Shown here: positions 19,101 to 27,746 of the stretch, one piece after another
Layout: every line of letters begins with the position of its first letter
How positions within the stretch are numbered: the first letter of the stretch is position 1
NCBI GenBank assembly: GCA_944392265.1
Contig: CALXWC010000012.1
Span: forward strand, 1-51,596
Origin: an uncultured Alphaproteobacteria bacterium
GTDB lineage: Bacteria > Pseudomonadota > Alphaproteobacteria > RF32 > CAG-239
Length of the DNA: 51,596 nt
Reading direction: 5' to 3'
The notes under the pieces: model-generated
Database searches by the model: none
Told to the model about the DNA's origin: nothing
What the model saw: only the letters and a program-made list of their open reading frames with translations
Made by a program: the position numbers and the translations under genes

Positions 19101-19767
19101 TATCTGCCTGCTCACTACCGCTCTTATGGACATCTTCCAAATTAAAACTATTTCCTTCGGCATCAACATTTATACCTATGGTTTCTGTTGTTGAGCTAAT
19201 TTCACTGTTTACTGTAATAAGATTTCCATCCTCATCATAAACATTACTTTCAGAAACATTTACGCTTACAACATCATCCGTGCTGATTGGTGATACTTCT
19301 GCTGCTTTTGCCGTTTCAAACAAATTAATTGCCCATGCAGACAGACCTTGTCTTTCATCGTGATTTTCCGGATGCTCACTCATATCTTTTCCGGACCAAA
19401 CTTTCAGAGGATCGTTAAAATAGCGTCCCATGTATTGCAATGTACATTGCTCTGAATTTCTTAAAAGCTCTATAGATTTATCATGCAATATCTTCATGTT
19501 ATTATATTGCTTTTGAATATTTTTATACCCTTTTAAGCTATTCATCAAGTTGTGCGCATCTACCGCAACCTGCAAATCTTCTGTAATCGGCTCTAATTTA
19601 TCCAGCTCATCCATTTCTGTTTCTGAACCTGAAAAAATACTTTTTACATTCGATGGTGCGGCCGCACACTGACCTAAACCGCAGAGCAGACTTTTTGCAC
19701 TAACCGTATTGTATGCAAGAGAACTCAAACTAACCAGAGCTAAAGCCATTAATAATTTCTTTTTCAT
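16162..19767 (-). CDS. Large exported coiled-coil protein of T4SS locus
   Basis: The product has 1201 residues. I chose ATG 19767 because a good ribosome site (AGGAG) lies just upstream and the N terminus then forms a classical signal peptide (KKKLLMALALVSLSSLAYNTVSA). An earlier in-frame ATG at 19818 would bury the signal. Residues ~330-640 are a long charged coiled coil; the flanks are globular and contain several cysteine pairs, including one at the mature N terminus, one in CVLKNIKNNLKGVC and one near the C terminus. There is no second membrane segment, so this is not a VirB6 despite its place before virB8. It is probably a periplasmic or surface component specific to this system. I recognise no family. 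Confidence 0.75.
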   Translation of the reverse strand: MKKKLLMALALVSLSSLAYNTVSAKSLLCGLGQCAAAPSNVKSIFSGSETEMDELDKLEPITEDLQVAVDAHNLMNSLKGYKNIQKQYNNMKILHDKSIELLRNSEQCTLQYMGRYFNDPLKVWSGKDMSEHPENHDERQGLSAWAINLFETAKAAEVSPISTDDVVSVNVSESNVYDEDGNLITVNSEISSTTETIGINVDAEGNSFNLEDVHKSGSEQADKLEEDSQGNYFKEPSKQAELEKSARESELMSVDIGSNVAEWMAKYLANEEMGSGPEWNSENLGGVKQPFPIWNDQKIFFNQYLVRKYANIYEYIKNYQISDEINEKIAKAVFDNQKQYMNEAEKQLTQASVDAKLTAQRLHNEKVEKLNKDVENQIEAYKNLKEKEKEDLKVASQKEIEPLERNKDALQKERDEISKEKNEIVEENNILHQEISNLNATLSSLTQQINVPELSQEDKTALEKQIQEVNNEISIARKSMEEGEKRRVELNDLYTQKTEEYNKLEEDIKAIEDKLQKDLGIINNQVSDEAQRVKDDEKKKIAEYEEELKTKNDNIDKAELAAKAAIGSQSMITAQQIIAQSNLVVEDAREKALDNIEKLISAYKALGDKLYISSAQSVVDSYHQAYMSSLKGEEAVVGDIKLETAAGKVHALSNFNIDIVISATMDESMKELYLSDYRDKVKNTDVLLTVSVFDDLIKSVDSSIDDDYFVGFEPKERDFRAPKAFPTFDLPPLREYVRLDYIDLQNIGKDGAKFYAGEYMEVPILGNNGIPVPQKLWQQTSPIALTIIDKEKFLNYGGRIPEIWKLMLKDKAFVESDFYLSEKMKPSSGIVDQLATILGNQINPLSMGGEKASIFRGGVYPCVLKNIKNNLKGVCNIPDKVNNGTAYIDVFERDLKNEEYRMVLDFANNEESQKLAQMDLPTCQEVNVGCESGLLGKGKAYLSFPKEKENGPINISHKAAFEFTPYSELGTILNIYSGKMVSDGTMVENVLGLSIPMQSIANYGTRMEKRAEDKDSEELSKEENINDNVYVRAQYKTNQVGDFLDHFEVEQDYQKALDELAESIKESQEDLKESFASFGITMSEDFDISNQEDYEYAFDKVNSIKQSYMSKAKKKLDDLNPGKSDMLKDHKNNFNKVHTALVLDDAAVMNLSMEISDLSEFREDLKTAKANESVDEAYEKTGDEDFEQNLKSLNPAYCPTY

Positions 19768-19777
19768 CTCTTTTCTC

Positions 19778-20452
19778 CTAGTCCTCTTTTGTCGGGTTGT
19801 ATGTCGGTTCAATTTCAAATCTGGTATAATATGCTGACTGCATTTGTGCTTTCAGTGCCACTAACTCTTGCAACATTGCCAAATATTGATCTGTCGTTTG
19901 ATCTATCATATATCTATTATATAATCCCTGATTCAAATCTTCTGCTTTAGTATAATCTTCTTCCAAGCGCACAATTTCCATATCCATTTCCAAGAGTTTT
20001 TTCTCCATTTGTCTGGCTGCCGTAAAGGCTTCTATTATTGTATCTTCATAAAACTCTTGTCTTTCTTCTTTATATGCATTTCGCACATTAATATCTTTTG
20101 ATGGATAGCGGAAAAAGAGTTCCGGGTATATATTTCTGATTTCTTCTTCACTCGTAATATCAACAACTTTACTTTCTTCTATTTTCTTGGTTCCAGGCAA
20201 TTGTGTGTTTTTTCTTGAAAACAACCCTTTGAAAAAGTCTTTCGCTGACTTGTAAAGTTGTAAAGTCTTTTTGACAATATTATTTGTAAAGCTTGTTACC
20301 TTGTTGGTTACAGAATTAACCGTATTAGGTATTTGCGTTGTCAAACTACCTGGGTCAAATATAGCCATAGCATCGTTATTAAGCGGAATTATGACTAAAT
20401 TCAGCGTTACAATTACTAAGATAAACAATTTTGCCAGAGAATTCTTCATCAT
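19778..20452 (-). CDS. Exported helical protein, VirB5-position
   Basis: The product has 224 residues with a signal peptide ending near AMA. The mature chain begins with an amphipathic T/N/V-rich helix region, then a globular middle, then a coiled coil in the C-terminal ~80 residues (ARQMEKKLLEMDMEIVRLEE). The start overlaps the stop of the preceding gene (TAATG) and follows a strong Shine-Dalgarno. VirB5 proteins are exported helical minor pilins of about this size, so this is one of several VirB5 candidates in the block. No direct motif proves it. Confidence 0.65.
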   Translation of the reverse strand: MMKNSLAKLFILVIVTLNLVIIPLNNDAMAIFDPGSLTTQIPNTVNSVTNKVTSFTNNIVKKTLQLYKSAKDFFKGLFSRKNTQLPGTKKIEESKVVDITSEEEIRNIYPELFFRYPSKDINVRNAYKEERQEFYEDTIIEAFTAARQMEKKLLEMDMEIVRLEEDYTKAEDLNQGLYNRYMIDQTTDQYLAMLQELVALKAQMQSAYYTRFEIEPTYNPTKED

Positions 20453-21618
20453 TATTTATCTCCTTGATTAAATATATAATCATCCAATGTGAAATTGGCG
20501 ATATTCTTTTGGTCTTTCTTTAGCTTATAAAATGTTAAGTTAGCCATTTCTTTTGCTGTTTCTTTCTTTAAATCACTAACCATTAAATGAGCTAAATTAC
20601 TTAACGATTTTATTTTTTGAATTTGAAGATTTGCAGAAGCTCCCCATGCACCTGCTGTTGTATCAAATGTGGCTGCATTATAGCTTAAATCTTCGGTTTC
20701 ATTATTATTTCCATTCATGTCCGGAATATATTTTATGGCTTCTACATACGCATCAATTATAGAACGTCTTCTTTCCAACAATCTATTTTTTCGGATATCT
20801 TCTTGTCTCTGAGCAGTTTCCACTTCATCAAACTGCAAGAAATAAACCTCCGCTGTTTGAGTTAAAGTTTCCTCTGCTGTCTGATCTTCCTCTGTTAATC
20901 CGGCAATTAACATTAAATCAGATTTAATTTTAGACATTTTTGATGTCAAACTGGTTAACTGCGAATTATATTGTGAAATCTGACCATTCAGCTCATTTTG
21001 GCTGGAACTGAGCAGGTTTTTGTAGCTGTTTTCTTCTTCTTTGATTTGATTTTCCAATGACGTAATTTGTTGAAAATACTCATCTTTCATCTCAGGCTTT
21101 GTCTGTGCCAACTGCTTGATATTTTCAATATTACTCTTAATACCGTCAATTCGGCCATTATATAAACTTTTTTGTGCTTCCAGCTGATCTTCAAAATCTT
21201 GTCTTACCTGACTGATACTTGCCATAATTTCTTGTCTTTGGTCATCCAAATCTTTCAAATCATTATACAAGGTTTTATAATTTCCTATATTATTTTGATA
21301 AACCTCTTTGGTCTTTTCAATCATTTCTTTTTGTTGGTCTATTTGTTTTTGAACTCTGTTAGAAAAATCTTTTACCTTTTTTAAATTTCCTTCAACCCAT
21401 GCTTTACTTTCCTTAAAGCCTTTACCTATCTTTTTTATCACTGTTAATGAAGCCGCTTGATCCAGCTTTTTTTGTGCATTTTTAGTAACTTTGGTTATTG
21501 TTGTACTTACATCTTCTGCCATGTTGGATAATTTTGCAACAACCCATGCGTTTGCAGGACGACTGTTTACAAAAGCAATCGTCATTACAAGAAGAAATAT
21601 TGTCAGCTTATTTTTCAT
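20452..21618 (-). CDS. Exported coiled-coil protein, VirB5-position
   Basis: The product has 388 residues with a signal peptide ending ANA. Almost the whole of residues 60-260 is predicted coiled coil rich in Gln, Lys and Glu. The C-terminal third is helical with a short Asn-rich break. The start overlaps the stop of the 21615 gene by ATGA, showing translational coupling. Some VirB5 and TrbJ proteins have a helical hairpin of similar composition, so a divergent VirB5/TrbJ-like role is possible. Confidence 0.65.
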   Translation of the reverse strand: MKNKLTIFLLVMTIAFVNSRPANAWVVAKLSNMAEDVSTTITKVTKNAQKKLDQAASLTVIKKIGKGFKESKAWVEGNLKKVKDFSNRVQKQIDQQKEMIEKTKEVYQNNIGNYKTLYNDLKDLDDQRQEIMASISQVRQDFEDQLEAQKSLYNGRIDGIKSNIENIKQLAQTKPEMKDEYFQQITSLENQIKEEENSYKNLLSSSQNELNGQISQYNSQLTSLTSKMSKIKSDLMLIAGLTEEDQTAEETLTQTAEVYFLQFDEVETAQRQEDIRKNRLLERRRSIIDAYVEAIKYIPDMNGNNNETEDLSYNAATFDTTAGAWGASANLQIQKIKSLSNLAHLMVSDLKKETAKEMANLTFYKLKKDQKNIANFTLDDYIFNQGDK

Positions 21619-22421
21619 TTCTTTTCTCCTTGCTCTTTTGCTTCATCATTTTTGTTTTCCGGCGTTGGAGCAGAGTTATTTTGTGCTTCTTCTTCATCAC
21701 TTTTAACATCTTCTCCGGGCTTAACTCCAAAATCTTCCGTCTTTTCGGGCTCTAAAGTGATTGATGTTAGCTCTTTGGCTGTTTTAAATTGATCCATCTG
21801 AGCTACCATAAACAGCATATCATTCCAACGTTTAAGCATCTTGTCCGATAGCGCTCTATTGCTTTGTATTATTTCACGCGTATTTTCACTTTTTAACTCT
21901 GTCTCCGGCATTTCTCTTTCTTTTGCCAAATTTACTCTGGTCGCTAATGCATGTGCATACAAAGAACTGATATTTTCTTGCATTAATTCTGTTCTCTTCA
22001 AATCATTAATTGCTGCATCCTGCATTTGGTCGCCATCTTCGGAAATAGTTCCAATGTAATTATTTTTAACACTCTGGCTTAACTTATCCGGATTATTTAC
22101 ATTTTTGCCAACTCCACATGGAAGTTGAAGCTCAGGGACCATTCGATTTAAATTTATTGAGCTCAATGTGTTGGTATAATTTTTTATTGCATCAAATCCA
22201 AATTTTCCTGATTTTGCTTCTTCAATTGTCTTTTGAACAACTTGCTTGCCTTCTTCGACCTTTTCCGCAACGGCATTAACGTTTTCAACCATATCTGCCG
22301 AATTGTTAGCAATATCTGCTCCTATCAAAGGCACCGGTATGGGAAAGAAAGCATAAGCCTTTGCGCACAATATAAAAGATATTGTACTTACGCTAAGGAC
22401 TATTTTAGTTTTCTTACACAT
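21615..22421 (-). CDS. Exported protein of T4SS locus, VirB5-like candidate
   Basis: The product has 268 residues with a signal peptide ending AYA. The middle is helical, with a segment around SSLYAHALATRVNLAKER and then NRALSDKMLKRWNDML, the kind of helix pair seen in VirB5/TrbJ family proteins. The acidic, Asn/Glu-rich C-terminal tail is probably disordered. It is two bases from the preceding gene. Of the exported block, this and the 22424 product look most like VirB5-type factors, but the assignment is weak. Confidence 0.6.
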   Translation of the reverse strand: MCKKTKIVLSVSTISFILCAKAYAFFPIPVPLIGADIANNSADMVENVNAVAEKVEEGKQVVQKTIEEAKSGKFGFDAIKNYTNTLSSINLNRMVPELQLPCGVGKNVNNPDKLSQSVKNNYIGTISEDGDQMQDAAINDLKRTELMQENISSLYAHALATRVNLAKEREMPETELKSENTREIIQSNRALSDKMLKRWNDMLFMVAQMDQFKTAKELTSITLEPEKTEDFGVKPGEDVKSDEEEAQNNSAPTPENKNDEAKEQGEKK

Positions 22422-22423
22422 AG

Positions 22424-23437
22424 CTAACCTCTGTTTTCTTGTTCATATTCAGCTTCAATTTTGGTTATACTTGAGCTCATCAATTCGCTTGAACCAATAT
22501 CTTTAAATGACTCTCTTGCCAATATTCCGGCATAGACTTGAACCAATTTATTTATGAGCTTAATCTCTTCCATTTGAGAATATGTTAAGACCTCAATATC
22601 GCCTCTTTCATCTGTGGCTTTTGAAGACTTTTCTTGCAACGGAATTAATACATTTTTTTCAAATCCAGCTGATTCATTTGTAATGCTCATCGAATTAACA
22701 GATGCGTTTACGGCATAATCAACAGCACCTTCATTATGCAAATTTCTCATTGATTCTTTCTCAGCTTGGTTTCCTCCCGTGCTAGACTTAATCATTTTAT
22801 TAATACATTCCTGCATTTTATCTATGTTTTTAGTATCCATCTGACAGAAATTTGCTAAGCTATCTGGAAAGACGAAGACATTTTCTTCTGTGGTTCCGGA
22901 ATATACATTTGATGCCGTATTATTCGGGGTTTCCTGAGTTGCTTCAGCCGCAAATGATAATATTTCACTACCCATAACCGTAGCATAGTAAACATCATTC
23001 TCTAAATTTGAACTTTTTCTAAAAGGACGTCTTCCCGCCGGTTTACTTTTCTTTTGCGGAGCAACTTTAGTTTTAGAAGTTTCTGTTTTACTTTCTTTTT
23101 TCAAAACTTTTTTATCTGCTTTAATTTCTTTTGAAGTTACTTCTTTTTCAACCGGCGTTGTTTTTTGTTTTTTTTCAGCAATTTCTTGACGCTTCAAATC
23201 ATATTTATTTTTGGGATCTGATTTTCTAGCTTCTGAGAGTTGTTGTTTATAGTCTGCCTCTATTTTATTAAGATATTTTTCTGTTTTTTCCTGACTTTGC
23301 GTTGTTTTTTCAATATTTTGTTCTGCTCGAGAAATCATTTCCTCCAAGCTTTCTGCTTTACTTGTATTAACCAAAGTAAAAGCACTTAACACAGTACAAC
23401 TCAAAACATATCTTAATATTTTTGCTCTGTTTTTCAT
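22424..23437 (-). CDS. Exported protein with Lys-rich linker
   Basis: The product has 337 residues. A signal peptide ending SKA is followed by a short coiled coil, a long Lys/Glu/Thr-rich low-complexity linker (residues ~80-150), and a C-terminal ~180-residue helical domain with two cysteines (ANFCQ and MQECINK) likely to form a disulfide. The last part, KLINKLVQVYAGILARESF-like, parallels the helix composition of the 21615 product, so the two may be related. It lies in the coiled-coil cassette between virB4 and the virB8 genes. Confidence 0.6.
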   Translation of the reverse strand: MKNRAKILRYVLSCTVLSAFTLVNTSKAESLEEMISRAEQNIEKTTQSQEKTEKYLNKIEADYKQQLSEARKSDPKNKYDLKRQEIAEKKQKTTPVEKEVTSKEIKADKKVLKKESKTETSKTKVAPQKKSKPAGRRPFRKSSNLENDVYYATVMGSEILSFAAEATQETPNNTASNVYSGTTEENVFVFPDSLANFCQMDTKNIDKMQECINKMIKSSTGGNQAEKESMRNLHNEGAVDYAVNASVNSMSITNESAGFEKNVLIPLQEKSSKATDERGDIEVLTYSQMEEIKLINKLVQVYAGILARESFKDIGSSELMSSSITKIEAEYEQENRG

Positions 23438-23460
23438 AGTCTTATCCTCTTTTACCTTAG

Positions 23461-24807
23461 TTAATCCAGAAAACTGTCAGCTCTTTGAAGCAGAGCTTCA
23501 GCATCTTTACCTAATTGTTCTGCCTCTTTCAGAAGATTATCTGCCTGCTTAGCGCAATCTTCTGATTCTTTAACAAGTTGTTTTGCTTTATTTTGTAATT
23601 GCGGAATCTGATTTTGAAAATCTTCAGCTTCTCTTTTTACATTTTCAGCATCTGCAATATATTTCTCACCTTCATCAATCAAACTTTTAGCTTGATCTCT
23701 TAATTCTCTTGCTTGAGCTCTGGCTTCCTTAAACTTGTTATCATCCAACTCTTTATCCAAGGCTGCTTTTTGCTCTGCTGCAGTTGCCTCTTTTTCCTTA
23801 GCTTCAGCTTCTTTTTCTTCCTTTTTCTTTTTTGCGTTTTCAGCTTTGTCTTTTAGCTCTTGAAGTTCAGTTTGAAATTGTTTTTCATACTCTTGCAATG
23901 AGCTAATTTCTTCATTCAATGCTTCTATTTTCTCTTTATCATCAGAAGTATCTGCTCCTACGCTTTCTTTTTCTTTAATTCTGTTTTGTCCTGCGGCAAT
24001 TTGATCTTGTCTTTGCTTTATTTCTTGCTTATTATTTTGAATCTGTTTTTCCTTACTCGATGCTTCTGCCGAAGCTTCGCTTATTTCTTTCTCCAATTTT
24101 TCAAGCTCTTTTTCTATTTCATCTATTTCGTCTAAGGTCTTCTCATATTCATCATACATCTCTGCTGAAGTGTTAGTTGCATTGGCCTTTGCTTCTAATG
24201 AATTTGCTTGTTCTAATTTTGCTTTACCATCCTTAACCAATTGAGGTCCTTTTTCGGCATATTCTTTTGCTGTCAAGAAAAGATCTTTTGCTTTATCATC
24301 CAAACTCAACGCTTCATCAGATAAAGCTTTTGCTTCATCCATTTTTGATAAAGCCTCGTCCTTCAATCTTTCTGCCTTTTCTTTTAATTCGTTAGCTCTA
24401 TCTATCAGGTTATTTGCCTCATCATAAATAGCTTTTGCCTCTTTACCTTTTTCAACAACTTTTTTTCCAGCCTGAACCCATTTATTATTTTCCAGTGCTT
24501 TTAACTTCTTTTCATATTTTTCTTTGGCTGCTTTTAAAGCATCAAGTCTAGATTTAATATGTTCATTAATAAAGCTATTCATAGCTTCATTAACTTTTCC
24601 TAATGTGGCTTGAACTTTTTTAGTAGTATTAACAATAAACAAGACTTGTTTTGAATTTTGAATATCTGTTTTTGCTCTTTTGACGGCTTGAACTAAACCT
24701 TGAGTATCAATGGCAGGAATTCCGAATGCCAATGCTTTATGTGAGGTTGCCATAATCAATAAGGCACTCAGACATATCGTTCCTATTTTTTTACAATAAT
24801 TTTTCAT
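23461..24807 (-). CDS. Exported long coiled-coil protein
   Basis: The product has 448 residues. I chose ATG 24807 because GGAGG lies five bases upstream; an in-frame ATG at 24819 precedes that site. A signal peptide ending ALA is followed by a short globular N-terminal part, and from about residue 70 to the end by Ala/Glu/Lys/Gln-rich heptad sequence, such as repeated DEAKALSDEALSLDDKAK blocks. The composition suggests a rod-like periplasmic protein. It is the first gene downstream of a predicted internal promoter and starts the exported coiled-coil cassette. Confidence 0.7.
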   Translation of the reverse strand: MKNYCKKIGTICLSALLIMATSHKALAFGIPAIDTQGLVQAVKRAKTDIQNSKQVLFIVNTTKKVQATLGKVNEAMNSFINEHIKSRLDALKAAKEKYEKKLKALENNKWVQAGKKVVEKGKEAKAIYDEANNLIDRANELKEKAERLKDEALSKMDEAKALSDEALSLDDKAKDLFLTAKEYAEKGPQLVKDGKAKLEQANSLEAKANATNTSAEMYDEYEKTLDEIDEIEKELEKLEKEISEASAEASSKEKQIQNNKQEIKQRQDQIAAGQNRIKEKESVGADTSDDKEKIEALNEEISSLQEYEKQFQTELQELKDKAENAKKKKEEKEAEAKEKEATAAEQKAALDKELDDNKFKEARAQARELRDQAKSLIDEGEKYIADAENVKREAEDFQNQIPQLQNKAKQLVKESEDCAKQADNLLKEAEQLGKDAEALLQRADSFLD

Positions 24808-24836
24808 TGCAACCTCCATTTTTTTTACTTTCTTTC

Positions 24837-24865
24837 ATTATATCAAAGAAAATGTAAACGATAAA
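24837..24865 (-). promoter_or_regulatory. Predicted internal sigma70 promoter (extended -10)
   Basis: On the minus strand, a perfect TATAAT (24837-24842) is preceded by TGA (an extended -10, TGnTATAAT) and, 17 bases further up, a weak -35 TTTATC (24860-24865). It lies in the 73-base gap after virB4, about 25 bases before ATG 24807. It could drive the coiled-coil cassette separately from virB3-virB4. Confidence 0.5.
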
Positions 24866-24880
24866 TAAATATTTTCTTAT

Positions 24881-27313
24881 TTAGCCAATATTTAAATATT
24901 TTGTAACAAAGTTATCTTCTCCATATTCTTTTATGAGCTCTTCCACCAGCAAAACATTCTTTCTTCCTGAATTATAGAGTTTCAAATAAACACCTAATCC
25001 ACTCAAATTAACGTCCAAAATAACAGACTCTCCGGTTGCCGGACGAGAAAGCAAAATTGCATAAGGAAAATCTCGATAACTGCGGCCAAAAATAAAGTCC
25101 ATTTCACTTTGCGTTAAATTCCAGTTTGCATAATCCTCTGCCTGAGCTTGCGGATTTCGGAAAAATAGTACTGTTTGACATTGACCACGAATAACTTCTC
25201 CGACACCTAAAGTATCAATAATATTTGGTTGTTGAAACGCGCAAAGATATGCCTGACGTTTTTTACGACCTTCTTGCAAACCAATCATAAAGTAATCTCT
25301 AAACATTGGGTGCTTTAACATCGGCGCTGTTTCATCTATCATAATCAATGCCGGAATACCTGCATCACCGGTTTCAGACATAATTCTATGCATAATATAG
25401 CTGATTACGGCAGGAGCCAAGGTTTCATCCTCAAAAATATGGGTAAAGTCAAAAGACATAAACCTTTTGCTTTTTAAATCCAAACTATCATCTGTTGCAT
25501 TAAAAATATTGCCATATTGTTCGGGATTAACCCACTTAAATAACTCTCTTCTCATTGTTCCTGTCGGAGAAAAACAGCTTTTATACAAGTTTTGTAAAAT
25601 TCTTTCTTCCGGACGCAAATAATCAAATGCAGTGGTTACGGCTCGGGATATTTCTTTTTCAGACAATGCATCATTTGCCATTGTAATAGCTTTAAGCCAT
25701 CTTCTTAAAAAAGCTCTGTTTGTTCCGTTATCTTCACAGTCAAACGGGTTAAGAGATACGTTCTTTTCATCTCCGTCAAAACCAATATAAGCACCACCTA
25801 TTGAGCGTGTAAAAATTTCTGCACCTCGGTGTCTATCAAAGAAGAACACCTTCAAATCTCTATGACGCATAGCTTGACCGGCCAAAAATGTTAGCAAAGT
25901 TGTTTTACCTTGTCCGGTCGGACCAATAATACAACAGTGTGCAACCGCCGCTTCTTCTGATGAGACATGGAATTGGAAACGATATGGAGAACCAGATGTT
26001 GTTCTGAAGATACTGATAGCTCCTTTTCCCCAGTCTGATTTACTAAAACCTTCAGACGGCTTATCAAAACATATTGCCGCAGCTACAACTCTTGATAAAT
26101 ACATATATGTTCTGGGATATGTATCGTATGTCGGAAACTGATTAAAGAAAGTTGCCTCAGAGACCCAACCTTCTCTTACCGGCGTTACGCTGAATAAACG
26201 GCAAATTCTCTGTACTTCACTTTCACCGAATTCAACCTCATCCATACTTTCTCCACGGATAATTATTGCCATTGCATATTCTGTCAAGGCTTGATAGTTA
26301 GCATCACTATCATCGATTGAAGCTAATGCTTCACTATACTGTTCAACCACTTCATCCGAAAAACTTGTAATTGTAGCCATTCTTCTTTGCTGCATCAACA
26401 ATGCTCGCGCATGGGATCTAAATATGGGTTTGATATTATGTAAAACAATTAATTCACAATCCACAGCCAACAATGATGCAACCATAGCCTCATCCATATA
26501 ATCACCGGATGTACGAATGCCCATTGTAATTTCATATTTTTCTTTATCTCCAGAGAAAAACTTGATGACACCGTTTTCTCCAGTAAAATGTATATGATCT
26601 GCCGTTAACAGTTGGTTTAACATTCCCCCTTTGGCATTTCTTACTTTGGGTTCCGGCTTAGATATTGGGCTACATATTCTTGAGTATACATATAAAGGGC
26701 TATCCGTAGCAGGACTTTCAGGTGTTTCATACAAAGTTTTAACACCATAATCATTTAACGTTGCCAATAGTGATTGCGATGCATAATTCAAATCTTTCAA
26801 AGCATCTTGCCTATCAGCAACAGACAATACAATATAGTGTGTATTGGAAAAAACACGGTCAATATTATGTGCCCAAACTTGAGAAACTTGTTCAAGAATT
26901 TGGTTACCAAAATCACCCTCATCCTCTTCCAGAGGAATTTTTTCTCTTAAAGTTATAACTCGGCAAGTAACTTGTAAATCGGCCATACTATCTATCCAAG
27001 ATTTTCTGGCTTCCAGCATTGACATAACCTTTTCGCCCGGAGCAAAAGCTAAGTCGACACCTTCAACACGGAAAACTCTAACCATAGAGCCGTTATAGCA
27101 TTTTATGGTAATACCATCAGACATCATTGTATTAAAGGGCAAAAAATCCGCAACGCGAGATTCATTTGGCTGAGGTAAAACATAGCGACCGAATTTTGTG
27201 GCCCAAAATCCGGCAAAAGCCATTGCAGAAACGAATCCTATAAAAGCGACTAAAACTTCTGCACTTGATAACCCTTGAACAAAAACATCAAAAAACTCAG
27301 AATTAAGGTGCAA
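24881..27313 (-). CDS. virB4: VirB4-family T4SS ATPase
   Basis: The product has 810 residues, a normal VirB4 length. One membrane segment lies near the N terminus (residues ~19-42). Walker A is GPTGQGKTTLL (about residue 465). Walker B lies in ALIMIDETAPML, and the downstream arginine/glutamine motif reads LCAFQQPNIIDTL. VirB4 powers substrate transfer and pilus assembly at the inner-membrane complex. I accept the TTG start because AAAGGGG precedes it at good spacing; the gene overlaps the end of virB3 by 11 bases. Confidence 0.95.
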   Translation of the reverse strand: MHLNSEFFDVFVQGLSSAEVLVAFIGFVSAMAFAGFWATKFGRYVLPQPNESRVADFLPFNTMMSDGITIKCYNGSMVRVFRVEGVDLAFAPGEKVMSMLEARKSWIDSMADLQVTCRVITLREKIPLEEDEGDFGNQILEQVSQVWAHNIDRVFSNTHYIVLSVADRQDALKDLNYASQSLLATLNDYGVKTLYETPESPATDSPLYVYSRICSPISKPEPKVRNAKGGMLNQLLTADHIHFTGENGVIKFFSGDKEKYEITMGIRTSGDYMDEAMVASLLAVDCELIVLHNIKPIFRSHARALLMQQRRMATITSFSDEVVEQYSEALASIDDSDANYQALTEYAMAIIIRGESMDEVEFGESEVQRICRLFSVTPVREGWVSEATFFNQFPTYDTYPRTYMYLSRVVAAAICFDKPSEGFSKSDWGKGAISIFRTTSGSPYRFQFHVSSEEAAVAHCCIIGPTGQGKTTLLTFLAGQAMRHRDLKVFFFDRHRGAEIFTRSIGGAYIGFDGDEKNVSLNPFDCEDNGTNRAFLRRWLKAITMANDALSEKEISRAVTTAFDYLRPEERILQNLYKSCFSPTGTMRRELFKWVNPEQYGNIFNATDDSLDLKSKRFMSFDFTHIFEDETLAPAVISYIMHRIMSETGDAGIPALIMIDETAPMLKHPMFRDYFMIGLQEGRKKRQAYLCAFQQPNIIDTLGVGEVIRGQCQTVLFFRNPQAQAEDYANWNLTQSEMDFIFGRSYRDFPYAILLSRPATGESVILDVNLSGLGVYLKLYNSGRKNVLLVEELIKEYGEDNFVTKYLNIG

Positions 27314-27593
27314 ATTTCATCCCCTTTACTTTATACAAATTCTTGGTTGGCTTATAGTTCTGACCGAAAGCTTGTAACATATTAGACAGATGAGGCTCTT
27401 TAGCTCCCAAACCAACAATTATAATATGCACAATCAATATTGACAGCAAAAAGAGTATGGGATTGATATTTCCCACACCAATTGCCATGAACATTAGCGG
27501 AAACTGAAGACCCAGATTCAAAAGCACAGGCAAAAAGGGCCCCCACAAAATTTTGGGAGGATTGGCCACCGCTTTTAATATCATTTCCCGCAT
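27303..27593 (-). CDS. virB3: VirB3-family T4SS membrane protein
   Basis: The product has 96 residues with two hydrophobic segments (ILWGPFLPVLLNLGLQFPLMFMA and ILFLLSILIVHIIIVGLG) followed by the family-typical AKEPHLSNML motif. VirB3 partners with VirB4 in the inner membrane. AGGAG lies just before ATG 27593. It is the first gene of the main virB transcription unit, because a strong terminator separates it from the pilin genes. Confidence 0.9.
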   Translation of the reverse strand: MREMILKAVANPPKILWGPFLPVLLNLGLQFPLMFMAIGVGNINPILFLLSILIVHIIIVGLGAKEPHLSNMLQAFGQNYKPTKNLYKVKGMKFAP

Positions 27594-27676
27594 TTCTTTC
27601 TCCTCTATATTTTATGATGCCTAATTCTGATATATTTTGCAACCAAAACATATATTTTCCACCGAATCAGCCTCAT

Positions 27677-27716
27677 AAAAAAAAGACACCTTCAAATCAG
27701 AAGGTATCTTTTTTTT
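27677..27716. terminator. Terminator between VirB2-like genes and virB3
   Basis: A hairpin with a GA(C/A)ACCTTC-type stem (one mismatch) and loop AAATCA is flanked by A8 and T8 tracts. It would stop transcription after the three pilin genes, so pilin and the rest of the locus can be expressed at different levels. Confidence 0.85.
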
Positions 27717-27746
27717 ATGAACAAATATTTAATTTTATAAAATTTA

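Noticed and set aside
16162-19767. The 1201-residue protein as VirB6
   Set aside because: It has a cleavable signal peptide and no other membrane segment. VirB6 has several spans.
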